Source of the DNA: Cohnella algarum
GTDB lineage: Bacteria > Bacillota > Bacilli > Paenibacillales > Paenibacillaceae
Direction of reading: 5' to 3'
Assembly: GCF_016937515.1 (NCBI RefSeq)
Contig: NZ_JAFHKM010000002.1
Span: 987,001-1,051,000, forward strand
DNA: 64,000 bases
The notes under the pieces were generated by a model. That model was not told where the DNA came from. It ran no database searches and saw only the letters and a list, made by a program, of their open reading frames with translations. Below, one piece after another: positions 45,196-53,196 of this stretch (position 1 is the first letter of the stretch; each line of letters begins with the position of its first letter). A program made the position numbers and the translations under genes.

Positions 45196-45609
45196 TTATT
45201 TCTTGTCCTTATTCCAATGGTTGATTTGATAGGCACCCTCGGTCTTTTTCTCATCCGCATGGTCCCGCCCCGTCTCCGCCGTCGCGTTCCGCACTTCCTT
45301 GCGAAGCCGCGCCCGGCAGTTGTCGCACATATTCCCTTCGCGAATGAGCGTGCCGCATACCTCGCACGGGTAGGACATGTTGGGGGCGTTATACAGCGAG
45401 ATGCGCCCTTCCTTGATAAACCGGGTAATCTGCTTGACGGACACCCCGGTCTCGTCGGACAGCTCCGTGATCGTGGCGCCTTTGTTGGCGCGCAAATATT
45501 CGATGCACGTTTCATATTCTCTCTCGATATCTTTCATGCAGTTCGGACATATATCTCGAAAATTGCGGGCAAACAACTTCCCGCAGCGGGGGCAATTCGC
45601 CAAATCCAT
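45196..45609 (-). CDS. Flagellar operon protein YvyF (TIGR03826 type)
   Basis: The 137-residue product has two zinc-ribbon-like parts: CPRCGKLFARNFRDICPNC at the N-terminus and CEVCGTLIREGNMCDNC in the second half, with a winged-helix-like centre (ITELSDETGVSVKQITRFIK). Such a fold suggests a DNA- or RNA-binding regulator. Its place between comFC and flgM equals that of yvyF. ATG 45609 lies behind GGAGGG; an earlier in-frame start is less well placed. A SigA-like promoter lies upstream. Confidence 0.88.
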   Translation of the reverse strand: MDLANCPRCGKLFARNFRDICPNCMKDIEREYETCIEYLRANKGATITELSDETGVSVKQITRFIKEGRISLYNAPNMSYPCEVCGTLIREGNMCDNCRARLRKEVRNATAETGRDHADEKKTEGAYQINHWNKDKK

Positions 45610-45683
45610 CGCAACGAACCCTCCAGTCTGAGCCGACAACCAAGCGACAGCAAACGCCGCCCCTCGACATAACGTTTATACTA

Positions 45684-45712
45684 AATATTGCAAGAAACAA
45701 GCGGAATGTCAA
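45684..45712 (-). promoter_or_regulatory. Likely SigA promoter of yvyF
   Basis: TTGACA and AATATT are separated by 17 bases on the minus strand; the -35 overlaps the comFC stop codon. It allows yvyF to be made without the competence genes. Confidence 0.55.
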
Positions 45713-46473
45713 GAACGGGCCAAAAGAACCCCGTACACCTCGCAAGCGGGGAACGAACGGCGAATGACATAGGCGCATTCGTTCATGGTGCTTCCGGTCG
45801 TATAAATATCGTCGACAAGCAGCACCCGCTTCGGCTCCCGGCCCTCTAACCCGCTCAGGGAAACGTCGACGGCGAAGCTTCCCTTCATATTTTCAAGGCG
45901 GCCGCCCCGGCCTATGAAGCTCATTTTGCTCGTATGGCGGATGCGGCGAAGCAGCGGAACATAAGGAACCCGGTACCAGTCGCAAATGCGCGCGGCCAGG
46001 CGCTCCGCCTGATTGAACCCCCGCTCGAGCAGCCGCTCCTCGGCTAGAGGCACGGCGGTCACCGCATCGAATGCGAGCCGTCCGATCATGCGCTCGGCCG
46101 GCATGGCGAGCATGGCCGCAAGGACCGGCTCCAGCCTTTCCAGTCCCCGATACTTGTACTGGGCGAGCCAATGCCGCATTGCCGGGTCGTAACGTACCGC
46201 CTCGCGGCAGCAGCGAAAATGGCGGTTCGTCCGGCGCAGGCAATCGCCGCAGCGCTCCGGGCGTCCGCATACGAGGCAAGCCGCCTCGTCGATCCAAGGG
46301 ATGCGCCCGGCGCATTCGCCGCAGAGAGAGGACAAGATCGTTCTCGGCGTTTCATGGCGGATCGATACCGGAAGGGCGGCGGAACCGTTACGGAGCTGCC
46401 GCTCGCACACCGGGCAGCAGCCGTTGTCCGGGCCGAACAACCGATAAATGCGTTCGAGCCACTCAATCTTCAT
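45709..46473 (-). CDS. comFC: ComFC phosphoribosyltransferase-like competence protein
   Basis: ComFC is needed for uptake of transforming DNA and works with the ComFA translocase. The 254-residue product has a four-cysteine zinc site (CCPVCERQL and CGECAGRI), a second pair (CLVCGRPERCGDC), and a PRTase domain with RVLLVDDIYTTGSTMNECA (PRPP loop DDIxTTGxT). KYRGLERLEPVLAAML and ERGFNQAERLA are also typical. It overlaps the end of comFA by 11 bases. comFB, found between these genes in Bacillus, is missing. Confidence 0.93.
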   Translation of the reverse strand: MKIEWLERIYRLFGPDNGCCPVCERQLRNGSAALPVSIRHETPRTILSSLCGECAGRIPWIDEAACLVCGRPERCGDCLRRTNRHFRCCREAVRYDPAMRHWLAQYKYRGLERLEPVLAAMLAMPAERMIGRLAFDAVTAVPLAEERLLERGFNQAERLAARICDWYRVPYVPLLRRIRHTSKMSFIGRGGRLENMKGSFAVDVSLSGLEGREPKRVLLVDDIYTTGSTMNECAYVIRRSFPACEVYGVLLARS

Positions 46474-48727
46474 CCTTCGCCGTCCGGATATAGCCGAGCT
46501 TGCGGGCCAACCGATTCATGGCCTGAATTTGCGATTCCGCGCGATGCTGGGAGCGAGTGGCATAGGCGGAGCAGAAATACACGCGCCCCTTCGGATCTTC
46601 TCCCGACCGCCCGGCCCGGCCGGCCATCTGCACGAGCGCCGCTTCGTCGAACATCGCGTGGTGCGCGTCGAGGATGCAAACGTCGCTGCGCGGAACCGTC
46701 ACGCCCCGCTCCAATATCGTCGTCGTCACGAGCACGCGGAACGACCGATTGCGGAATTCCGTTACTTTGCCGGAACGCTCCGCGTCTTTGGACGATGTGC
46801 CGCCGATCGCCTCCGGGGCGATTCCCCATTCTCCGGCATGGCGCCTCAGCAAGGAAACGACCGGATCGACATGCCGAATGTACGGGACAAAAACGAACAA
46901 TTGAGCCCCCCGCCGTACCGATTCGTCAGCCAACCTCTTGAGCGATGCGGGAACTTGTCCCCTTCCGATCCACTTATAAATGGGCGGAACGTTCAGCCGA
47001 ACCGGCACCGGAAGCGGATGACGATGGAAACGGACGGGCACCCGAGCGCACGGCAAGCCGCCCCTCTTTACTTCGCGCTGCATCGACGCGGGAGGCGTCG
47101 CGCTCAGGAACACCGTCGAGCCGTCCGCGCGGCGGGCTTTCTCCGCGGCATAATGCAGCATCGGATCGTTATGGTAGGGAAACGCGTCGAGCTCGTCGAC
47201 CAGCACGAGGTCGAACGCTTCCTGGAACCGCAGCAGCTGATGCGTCGTGGCCAACGTCAATGGCGCGTTCGTCCACCGGTCTTCGCTGCCCCCGTACAGC
47301 ACGGCAAGACCGACGTCGGGAAAAGCTTTGGCCAGCCGAGGCGCAAGCTCAAGCACCACGTCCCGCCGCGGCGTCGCCACCAGCGTCCTGCCCCCGCGGT
47401 CGAGCACTTCCTGCAGCAGCGGGAAGATCATCTCGGTCTTGCCCGCCCCGGTTACGGCCCAGAGAAGAAACCTGCGGCTTTGCGTTCGATTGGACCGACG
47501 GAACGCGCGCGGCAGCAGGCGATTTAAACTGTTAAGCGGTTCCCCCGGACCATCGCCGCGCAAAAAACGCACGGCAGCCTCGGACGCGCGAAGCTGCGCC
47601 GGACTGAGTCCCCATCGGTCGACGAACAACGGGGCGCGCTCTCCATCGACCGGCCGGGAGAATACGCTAAAGTCCGTAGACCCGCTTAGCGATCGGGGCC
47701 TTCCATCCGCAGGCAATGGACGACCGGATACCGAGGCGGAAGGTTGCTCACGTTCAGCTCGTCTCGGCAAGCCAAGAACGAGCAGCCCGCACTCGCGGCT
47801 GCGCCCCATCGCAATGCACGCCTCGCATACGGCGCACGCGGCGCTGCCGCAAGAAGCGCATGCCGTGCGGCGCATCCGCTCTTCGCCGCTGCCGCAGCGC
47901 CGGCAGCGCAGCTTCGCTCGCCTCCCGGCGCCGCTCTCCATCGCGGCGGCAAGCCGCGCCTCGCCGGCCAACGCGGCGAACTGCAGCAAAAACAGCCCCG
48001 TCCCGCTGTCCTCCATGCCCAGCAAGCCGATCGCCTCGTCGAGCAGCAGCGAGCGCCCGGCCAGCTTGCGGCCGGCTTCTCTAGCCGCACTCCTCCATGC
48101 AGCCCCTTCACCCGCCGAAACCCCTCTGCCTCGCGCAACAGCAGGCCGAAGCGAATCGTCGGCCCGGTTCCCGATCGCTTGATGCGCCGACTCCTGCATG
48201 CCCGTCCAGTCCGACAAATCCGGCAAAGCCGGCAAACCCGACAAGCCCGGCAAATCCGCAACCCGAACCGTTTCCAGCAAAAAGCTGCCGCCCGGACCGC
48301 CTATCGAACCCCAAAATGCATCCCTTGCCGTACTGCCTGCCGCTTCGCCAGGTCCGGACGACCGGGAAGGAGAGAAGCCCGGGCGACGGACCGCCGAATG
48401 AACGCCGGACGCTCCCCTTCGCATTCCGGCAGCGCCTGACAAGCGGTTTCTCCTCTCCCGTGAGAGCCCTTTGCGAACAGCCTCCGCCGTCTCCAGCAGA
48501 AGGCCGCCCGCATCGCCCGGCCCGATCTTCCCGCCAAGCCTCGCCTTCAGACTGTCGCAAACGATAACCGCCTCGGACAGCGGCAGCTCCAGGCGAAGCC
48601 GAACCAGGCTGCGCGCCTTATGCGCTTCAGTCGCCGAAGTCGCCGCATGGCCTGCCCAAAACGCCAGATCCGCCTCCCAACTAACGGTCCATTGCGGATA
48701 AGCGCAACCGTCGTTCGCAAGCGCCAC
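46463..48727 (-). CDS. comFA: ComFA DNA-uptake ATPase/helicase
   Basis: ComFA is a DEAD-box-type translocase that pulls single-stranded DNA inwards. Seen: an N-terminal low-complexity, Arg/Gly/Ala-rich region to about residue 270; a zinc site near residues 280-320 (CRRCGSGEERM, CASCGSAACAVCEAC); and the helicase core with WAVTGAGKTEMIFPLL (Walker A), LVDELDAFPYHNDP (DEAD-type DELDAF), FLSATPPASMQ (SAT), TTTILERGVTVPRSDV and QMAGRAGRSGEDP. The N-terminal region is much longer than in Bacillus ComFA (which has about 460 residues in total) and has very high GC. The start codon at 48727 is the least certain point. Confidence 0.9.
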   Translation of the reverse strand: MALANDGCAYPQWTVSWEADLAFWAGHAATSATEAHKARSLVRLRLELPLSEAVIVCDSLKARLGGKIGPGDAGGLLLETAEAVRKGLSRERRNRLSGAAGMRRGASGVHSAVRRPGFSPSRSSGPGEAAGSTARDAFWGSIGGPGGSFLLETVRVADLPGLSGLPALPDLSDWTGMQESAHQAIGNRADDSLRPAVARGRGVSAGEGAAWRSAAREAGRKLAGRSLLLDEAIGLLGMEDSGTGLFLLQFAALAGEARLAAAMESGAGRRAKLRCRRCGSGEERMRRTACASCGSAACAVCEACIAMGRSRECGLLVLGLPRRAEREQPSASVSGRPLPADGRPRSLSGSTDFSVFSRPVDGERAPLFVDRWGLSPAQLRASEAAVRFLRGDGPGEPLNSLNRLLPRAFRRSNRTQSRRFLLWAVTGAGKTEMIFPLLQEVLDRGGRTLVATPRRDVVLELAPRLAKAFPDVGLAVLYGGSEDRWTNAPLTLATTHQLLRFQEAFDLVLVDELDAFPYHNDPMLHYAAEKARRADGSTVFLSATPPASMQREVKRGGLPCARVPVRFHRHPLPVPVRLNVPPIYKWIGRGQVPASLKRLADESVRRGAQLFVFVPYIRHVDPVVSLLRRHAGEWGIAPEAIGGTSSKDAERSGKVTEFRNRSFRVLVTTTILERGVTVPRSDVCILDAHHAMFDEAALVQMAGRAGRSGEDPKGRVYFCSAYATRSQHRAESQIQAMNRLARKLGYIRTAKDED

Positions 48728-48749
48728 ATAAACTGAAGCTCGGATAAAA

Positions 48750-49163
48750 TCACGCCCCTTCCCGGCTGCGCCGCCGTTCCCCCAAGCCGTTGAGCTGATC
48801 GTTCATCTGTCCGCGCAGCAAAAAAAATTCCTTCGCAAGCGAGCTCGACAAGCTGAAAAGCCGATGCGTATCGAGCGATAAAGCCTCCAGCTTGCCGTCC
48901 AGCTCTTCCTGCCCCCGAATGCCGGCATTGACCCGCTTCTCCAGAGTCTCCAGACGCACGTCCTGGCTGTGCAGAGCGATTTCCATCCCCTCCAGCCGGA
49001 CGCAAATTTCCTCCAGCACGCGGATCGCCCGATCTGCCGTCTCCGCCCTCGCCGTCTCCGCCCTCGCCATCTCCGCCCTCGTCGACTCCGCCCTCGCCGT
49101 CTCCGCTGCCCGACCGCTCCGGTCCGTCCGCGACATCTTCGCGACCTTGTCCATCTCGTACAT
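48750..49163 (-). CDS. Unknown coiled-coil protein with 15-bp coding repeats
   Basis: The 137-residue product begins MYEMDKVAKMSRTD and is charged and helical. Residues 20-45 are made of RAE-T/M/S-A pentapeptides (five copies) encoded by a 15-base tandem repeat. The rest is heptad-like (RLEGMEIALHSQDVRLETLE, then LDGKLEALSLDTHRLF), suggesting a coiled coil. Start ATG 49163 lies behind AGGAGG. It lies directly before comFA; a role in competence or the cell envelope cannot be established from sequence. Confidence 0.55.
   Translation of the reverse strand: MYEMDKVAKMSRTDRSGRAAETARAESTRAEMARAETARAETADRAIRVLEEICVRLEGMEIALHSQDVRLETLEKRVNAGIRGQEELDGKLEALSLDTHRLFSLSSSLAKEFFLLRGQMNDQLNGLGERRRSREGA
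49036..49107. repeat. 15-base tandem repeat in the coiled-coil gene
   Basis: Nearly five copies of GCCGTCTCCGCCCTC in tandem with a few changes, in frame, coding for RAETA-type pentapeptides. Unit number probably varies between strains. Confidence 0.85.
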
Positions 49164-49219
49164 CCTCATCCTCCTCTTCCCTGTTAACTCTCTCAACCGC
49201 GCGCACGGGAAAAAGACAA

Positions 49220-49260
49220 CAAAAAAACACACCCGAACGCGCCATACGCTCGCAGGTGTG
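49220..49260 (-). terminator. Possible terminator before the coiled-coil gene
   Basis: A six-base-pair outer stem (CACACC/GGTGTG) plus an inner CGA/TCG pair is followed on the minus strand by seven T. It ends transcription from the 49560-51191 gene. The rest of 49261-49559 contains the out-of-frame former C-terminus of that gene (49453-49559) and no other clear element. Confidence 0.6.
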
Positions 49261-49559
49261 CTTCACCCGTATCGATGCAATTTACCCTATCATTATATTC
49301 CAACTCGCACTCCGAAGCAATCACATTGCGTCATAACCTGGCTCAAACATCGAATGTTTAGGAAAGTGTTGTTCAAAGGAAGGATGGGACAATCCTTCGA
49401 ACCGTCCCGCCCTTGTTTGTTCTGCTTCGTTATCGGTGGTCTTTATTTTTTCTTAAGCTTGGTCGATAAGAGGTACCGCATAAAAAATGCGAATCCCGTT
49501 TTCCTGCGCGTACCATACGACCTTATCGCCGATGACGATCGGATTGCAACGTGACAGCG

Positions 49560-51191
49560 CTAAGCGCTCGACCGTTTGAATGCCGCCGGAAGGCCGCCCC
49601 CCTTATCCAAAAACACATACTTCAAATCGCTTCGACGGTTCTGCGAGTAAAGCTCGCCAAATTTATCGAACTCCTGCCATAGCACGATGTGCTTGTCATC
49701 GTTTACTCTGACCAATCGAGGAATCGACGCGAGCTTGTCGCTGTCGATATATTCGGCAATCGTAACAACTTTAACTTCGTTCCCGTTCAAGTTGTTTTTC
49801 GGGACGGCGGCGATTAGGATATCTCGTTGATCTCTTTCCAGGCCTTTCATCTCGAAAGACGTATACTCGGTGACCAAAGCGTGGTCGATCGTGTTCATCG
49901 CAACGATATAGTGCGAAGACGACTCCGCAAAGCCTCCGACGGATACGCCGGTCATATTCGCCCCGATTTTTCCCGGAATCTCAAACATATCGACCTCCCT
50001 GTACGACACCCCGTTTCCTTTTTGCAAAACGATCGAACGCGGGTAGGCGTCGCCATGGTCGAGTAGTACGTGCTCGTTTCCATCAAATAATACATATTGA
50101 TCAAAAGAATGGCTCACATGATTTGGCTGAAATTTTCCCAAACTATTGGTTACGGACATCGTCGACGTATCGATCATAATCGTCAGTTGGGATTGATGAT
50201 TCAAGCCGTCTTCCGTCATATACCGCTGGCGAGAAGTATGGAAAACAAGCGTATTTCCGGATTCCGCCATCCTTCCTGAACCATGCGCAAAAGGAATCGT
50301 GGTATAGCTTGCTCCGCCCTGAATCGATACGCTGTCTATGCGGTTGAATTCTTTGTCATATCGTACGATTCGGATCACTTCTGCTTCATCGTTTTCCTCG
50401 GGGTTTTCCTGACCGTAAGCGATGTAATGATAGCTTTTCCCGCTGTAAAAGCCGCCGAACAATGGAAGTTCAGGGGGAATCTTCTTGCTGGAAATTAACT
50501 GAAAATCCTCATCATATGTGTCGATTACGATCTCGTCGTTCGCTTCAATGACGCTAAAGGTCCCGTCGTCGTTGCGAATCAAATTGGAGGTTAAGGGGCT
50601 CTGCCATCTCGGGTAATAGGGGGTCAGGATATTGTCAGCAACATTCCCTGCCGCCTTCACCCGATGTGCATTTTCCGGAAGCCGCGAATAAATGTGGATT
50701 TCATCTGATTCCTCGCTGAATTCAACGTCAAAATGGGCATACGCGCCCAAATCTCTCAACTTGAAATAATTGCTGCCGTCAATTACGTAGGCTATCGGCG
50801 CAACCGGCTCGCCGTCAACGATCAACTTTGATGTTCCAGGTTGGGCCGTATATTCAATAGAGGGAGCGTAGTAATAAGTATATGCTCCCGATTTTTGCTC
50901 GGTATAAGGCTTGTCCGTTATGAACTCTACCGCGTTGCCTTTAGCGTTCCAAATCACATCGAACCCGCTTGGCGTTTCCGACAGCGCCTCGGCAACATCG
51001 CGCAGCTTGAAATAGGTGCTACCCCCAATGGTAAAACCCGTCAATCGCGCTTCCCGGCCATCGACGTAAATACGGCTTTCCGATACGTTGGCCGGAACCG
51101 GATTACCGGTATTCGCGGTTGCGTTCAAAGCCGGTGTACCCATAAAAAGAGCGAGGAGCAAGCCAAGCAACTTTCTCAGCAACTGTTTCAT
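49560..51191 (-). CDS. Secreted stalk-domain protein with beta-propeller-like region; C-terminus altered by frameshift
   Basis: Signal peptide MKQLLRKLLGLLLALFMG then AxA cleavage near residue 25. Residues 35-165 hold two copper-amine-oxidase-N-like stalk repeats (STYFKLRDVAEALSE and SNYFKLRDLGAYAHF), a surface-anchoring or matrix domain in Paenibacillaceae. The remaining 350 residues are beta-strand rich with repeating IVRYDKEFN and HIVLWQEFDKFG motifs, like a beta-propeller. The reading ends at 49560 with PAAFKRSSA. If one G is added to the G6 run (49597-49602), the frame continues through VERLALSRCNP and VIGDKVVWYAQENG to a stop at 49453, which looks like the true C-terminus. Start ATG 51191. 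Ligand unknown. Confidence 0.75.
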   Translation of the reverse strand: MKQLLRKLLGLLLALFMGTPALNATANTGNPVPANVSESRIYVDGREARLTGFTIGGSTYFKLRDVAEALSETPSGFDVIWNAKGNAVEFITDKPYTEQKSGAYTYYYAPSIEYTAQPGTSKLIVDGEPVAPIAYVIDGSNYFKLRDLGAYAHFDVEFSEESDEIHIYSRLPENAHRVKAAGNVADNILTPYYPRWQSPLTSNLIRNDDGTFSVIEANDEIVIDTYDEDFQLISSKKIPPELPLFGGFYSGKSYHYIAYGQENPEENDEAEVIRIVRYDKEFNRIDSVSIQGGASYTTIPFAHGSGRMAESGNTLVFHTSRQRYMTEDGLNHQSQLTIMIDTSTMSVTNSLGKFQPNHVSHSFDQYVLFDGNEHVLLDHGDAYPRSIVLQKGNGVSYREVDMFEIPGKIGANMTGVSVGGFAESSSHYIVAMNTIDHALVTEYTSFEMKGLERDQRDILIAAVPKNNLNGNEVKVVTIAEYIDSDKLASIPRLVRVNDDKHIVLWQEFDKFGELYSQNRRSDLKYVFLDKGGGLPAAFKRSSA

Positions 51192-51296
51192 AAAGTTCAC
51201 CATCCGAGTGCTTTGGAATAGATTCTCCTCTCATGTATCGGCTTGTCCGTCTCCAAACTTTACATGAGTCACAAACCGTCATAAATCCGCGCAGAC

Positions 51297-51321
51297 AAAA
51301 AAGGAGGACGTTTTGCCCTCC
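51297..51321 (-). terminator. Possible terminator after the 142-residue membrane protein gene
   Basis: Stem GGAGG/CCTCC with an extra C-G pair closing a short loop, followed on the minus strand by six T, about 30 bases past the stop at 51350. Confidence 0.6.
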
Positions 51322-51349
51322 CCGAAGTTTTTGCAATAAATGCTGTTTC

Positions 51350-51778
51350 CTAACGCTGAGGCAATCTTGCATGTTCAAGGTCATCAAGGTCGATCCACAC
51401 GACAATGCGATTCCCCTGACCGGTCCGCAAAGGCTCCGTTCCCGTTCTCCATGCCTCAATGTCCGCCGGCTCCCCAGGACGATAAGGTACAACCGCAAGC
51501 TCTCCTTGCTCCCGCGAAGCCAACAGAGATGCAATCTTCCCTGTTTCGTCCGCTGACAAAGCCTTCATAGCAACCGTTATGGCGATATCCTCACCAGTCC
51601 ATCGCGAGAATCCCCGCAGCTTCCGAATATAGCCTTCGATCTGCATTTGATGATTGCCGGCAACGAGCACGAAATGCCGCCCTCCGGCCGATTCCTTGCT
51701 CATGCGGGAGATTCGCCAATGGACGCAGTAGGCCGCAGCCGCATAAGCGGCGACGATCCATACCAAATCGATCATCAT
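51350..51778 (-). CDS. Unknown small membrane-anchored protein
   Basis: I do not recognise a family. The 142-residue product has one N-terminal hydrophobic segment (VWIVAAYAAAAYCVHW), then a soluble alpha/beta domain with HFVLVAGNHQMQIEGYIRKL, ELAVVPYRPGEPADIEAW and IVVWIDLDDLEH. GGAGGCGGACATC stands before ATG 51778. It lies alone between a terminator and the palindrome-rich gap, in the place where Bacillus has yviA/degV. DegV motifs are not visible, so that name is not used. Confidence 0.65.
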   Translation of the reverse strand: MMIDLVWIVAAYAAAAYCVHWRISRMSKESAGGRHFVLVAGNHQMQIEGYIRKLRGFSRWTGEDIAITVAMKALSADETGKIASLLASREQGELAVVPYRPGEPADIEAWRTGTEPLRTGQGNRIVVWIDLDDLEHARLPQR

Positions 51779-52086
51779 GATGTCCGCCTCCCCGCGAAAT
51801 AACGATTCGCTCCTACGACAGCATATGCTGCGCGGAAGGCGCAGGTTCCGGGCTTCGGCGGCAGGTCGATCTTTTGAGACGCTTTCCGATCAAAAACAGC
51901 AGCAAGCATGCAGGTGCTTGACAGACTTCCTGGCGAATTTCCTGGCGTTTTTCGCGGATTGAGCGGGGGGACGCTGAATTGCGTAGGTTTATGAAGGATT
52001 GAATGGGAGGGGGATCGCCGGATAACGCGAGATTGCATAGGAATTGCACAGGATTGAGAGGGATGGCGTTGGGTTCGGCGAGGCTT

Positions 52087-52268
52087 GGTTGGAATTTTTC
52101 CAACCAAAATCGACTTTTTTGCGAAAAGATTGGGCTTCGTTGGATTTTGTCCAATCTGGCGAGGCCTTTCCCGCGTTTTTGCCCAAATTCCAAATTGCTC
52201 GTTGGATAAAATCCACTCAAGGCAACGGTCTCGGCGTTTTCCGCCCCCTTGATTGGACAAAATCCAGT
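52087..52268. repeat. Series of short TTGGA-type palindromes in a 695-base non-coding gap
   Basis: Four palindromes of the form TTGGA-N5-TCCAA or near to it lie at 52087-52105 (a perfect eight-base-pair stem with a three-base loop), 52140-52154, 52202-52216 and 52252-52266, 51-62 bases apart. Other short fragments (CCAAATTCCAAATTG) lie between. The gap from 51779 to 52473 shows no credible gene; the long minus-strand frame across it is rich in Arg/Pro/Ser and has no ribosome site. The element type is not known to me. Confidence 0.6.
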
Positions 52269-52383
52269 GTAGCTCCCTCCGCCATCCCCTGATCCCTCGC
52301 ATACGAATTTGCCCCCACCGCCGTCCCGCAAGCTTCCGTACGCGCTCATAGCCAGGCGAAAACCTTAAACATTCCGACATGCC

Positions 52384-52410
52384 AAAAAAACCGCCGAAGG
52401 CAAAGGCGGT
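52384..52410 (-). terminator. Rho-independent terminator after degU
   Basis: Stem ACCGCC/GGCGGT with a loop of ten or fewer bases, followed on the minus strand by seven T, about 65 bases past the degU stop. Confidence 0.85.
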
Positions 52411-52473
52411 TTCCCGAACGTCCTTATGTAATTTCGCTGCTCGAAAGCCGAATTCCCGCTCCGGCCTTACGGC

Positions 52474-53196
52474 TCAAAGCGTAACCCAGCCGAACTTGAT
52501 CGAATTGATGACGGCTTGCGTCCGGTCGTCCACTTCCATCTTCTGCAGAATGCTGCTGACGTGGTTTTTGACCGTTTTTTCGCTGATGAACAAATTTTCC
52601 CCGATCGACTTGTTGCTCTTGCCCTCCGCCATCAGGCGCAGCACTTCCGCCTCCCGGCGCGTCAGCGGGTTGTTGCCGTTCGGAACGAACTTCGTCACCG
52701 TCTCCCGGCTGGCCGCGGCGCCCGAGGTCGCGCCGATTTCGTCGAGATACGTCATTCGGCGCAGCTGGTTGATCAGCTTGCCCGTCACCTTCGGGTGAAT
52801 GTAAGCGTGGCCGACCGCAACCGTGCGAATGGCGTTGACGAGCGCTTCGGCCTCCATGTCCTTGAGCAGATAGCCGGAGGCGCCTTTGCGCAGCGTTTCG
52901 AAGACGTAGCTCTCGTCGTCATGGATCGACAGAATGATGACCTTGATATCGGGAAAAATATCCCGCAGCCGCTCCGTCGCCACCACGCCGTTTTCGACCG
53001 GCATGTTGATGTCGAGCAGCACGACGTCCGGCTTGATCTGGTTGCAGAACTCCAGCACCTGAATGCCGTCGCCGCACTCCCCGATCACTTCCAGATCGGA
53101 TTCCATGTTTAAAATCCGTTTCAGGCCTTCCCGAAACAGCTGGTGGTCGTCTGCAAGCAGCACCTTGATTTTGCGATTTTGCGATTTATTCTCCAT
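52474..53196 (-). CDS. degU: Response regulator DegU
   Basis: DegU controls exoenzymes, competence, biofilm and flagella. The 240-residue protein has a receiver domain with [15 protein letters not shown] (acidic pair), the phosphorylated aspartate in [15 protein letters not shown] (near residue 57), and the lysine of [13 protein letters not shown]; the LuxR/NarL DNA-binding domain follows ([20 protein letters not shown] and [17 protein letters not shown]). Length and site order are those of Bacillus DegU. It overlaps the end of degS by 11 bases. Its place at the head of the flagellar and competence genes matches the Bacillus layout. Confidence 0.96.
   Translation of the reverse strand: MENKSQNRKIKVLLADDHQLFREGLKRILNMESDLEVIGECGDGIQVLEFCNQIKPDVVLLDINMPVENGVVATERLRDIFPDIKVIILSIHDDESYVFETLRKGASGYLLKDMEAEALVNAIRTVAVGHAYIHPKVTGKLINQLRRMTYLDEIGATSGAAASRETVTKFVPNGNNPLTRREAEVLRLMAEGKSNKSIGENLFISEKTVKNHVSSILQKMEVDDRTQAVINSIKFGWVTL

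Noticed and set aside
49036..49107. CRISPR array
   Set aside because: The repeat unit is only 15 bases with no spacers and lies in frame within a coding region.
51775..52380. Minus-strand frame of 201 residues across the palindrome-rich gap
   Set aside because: No ribosome site, composition unlike a protein, overlaps repeats; treated as non-coding.
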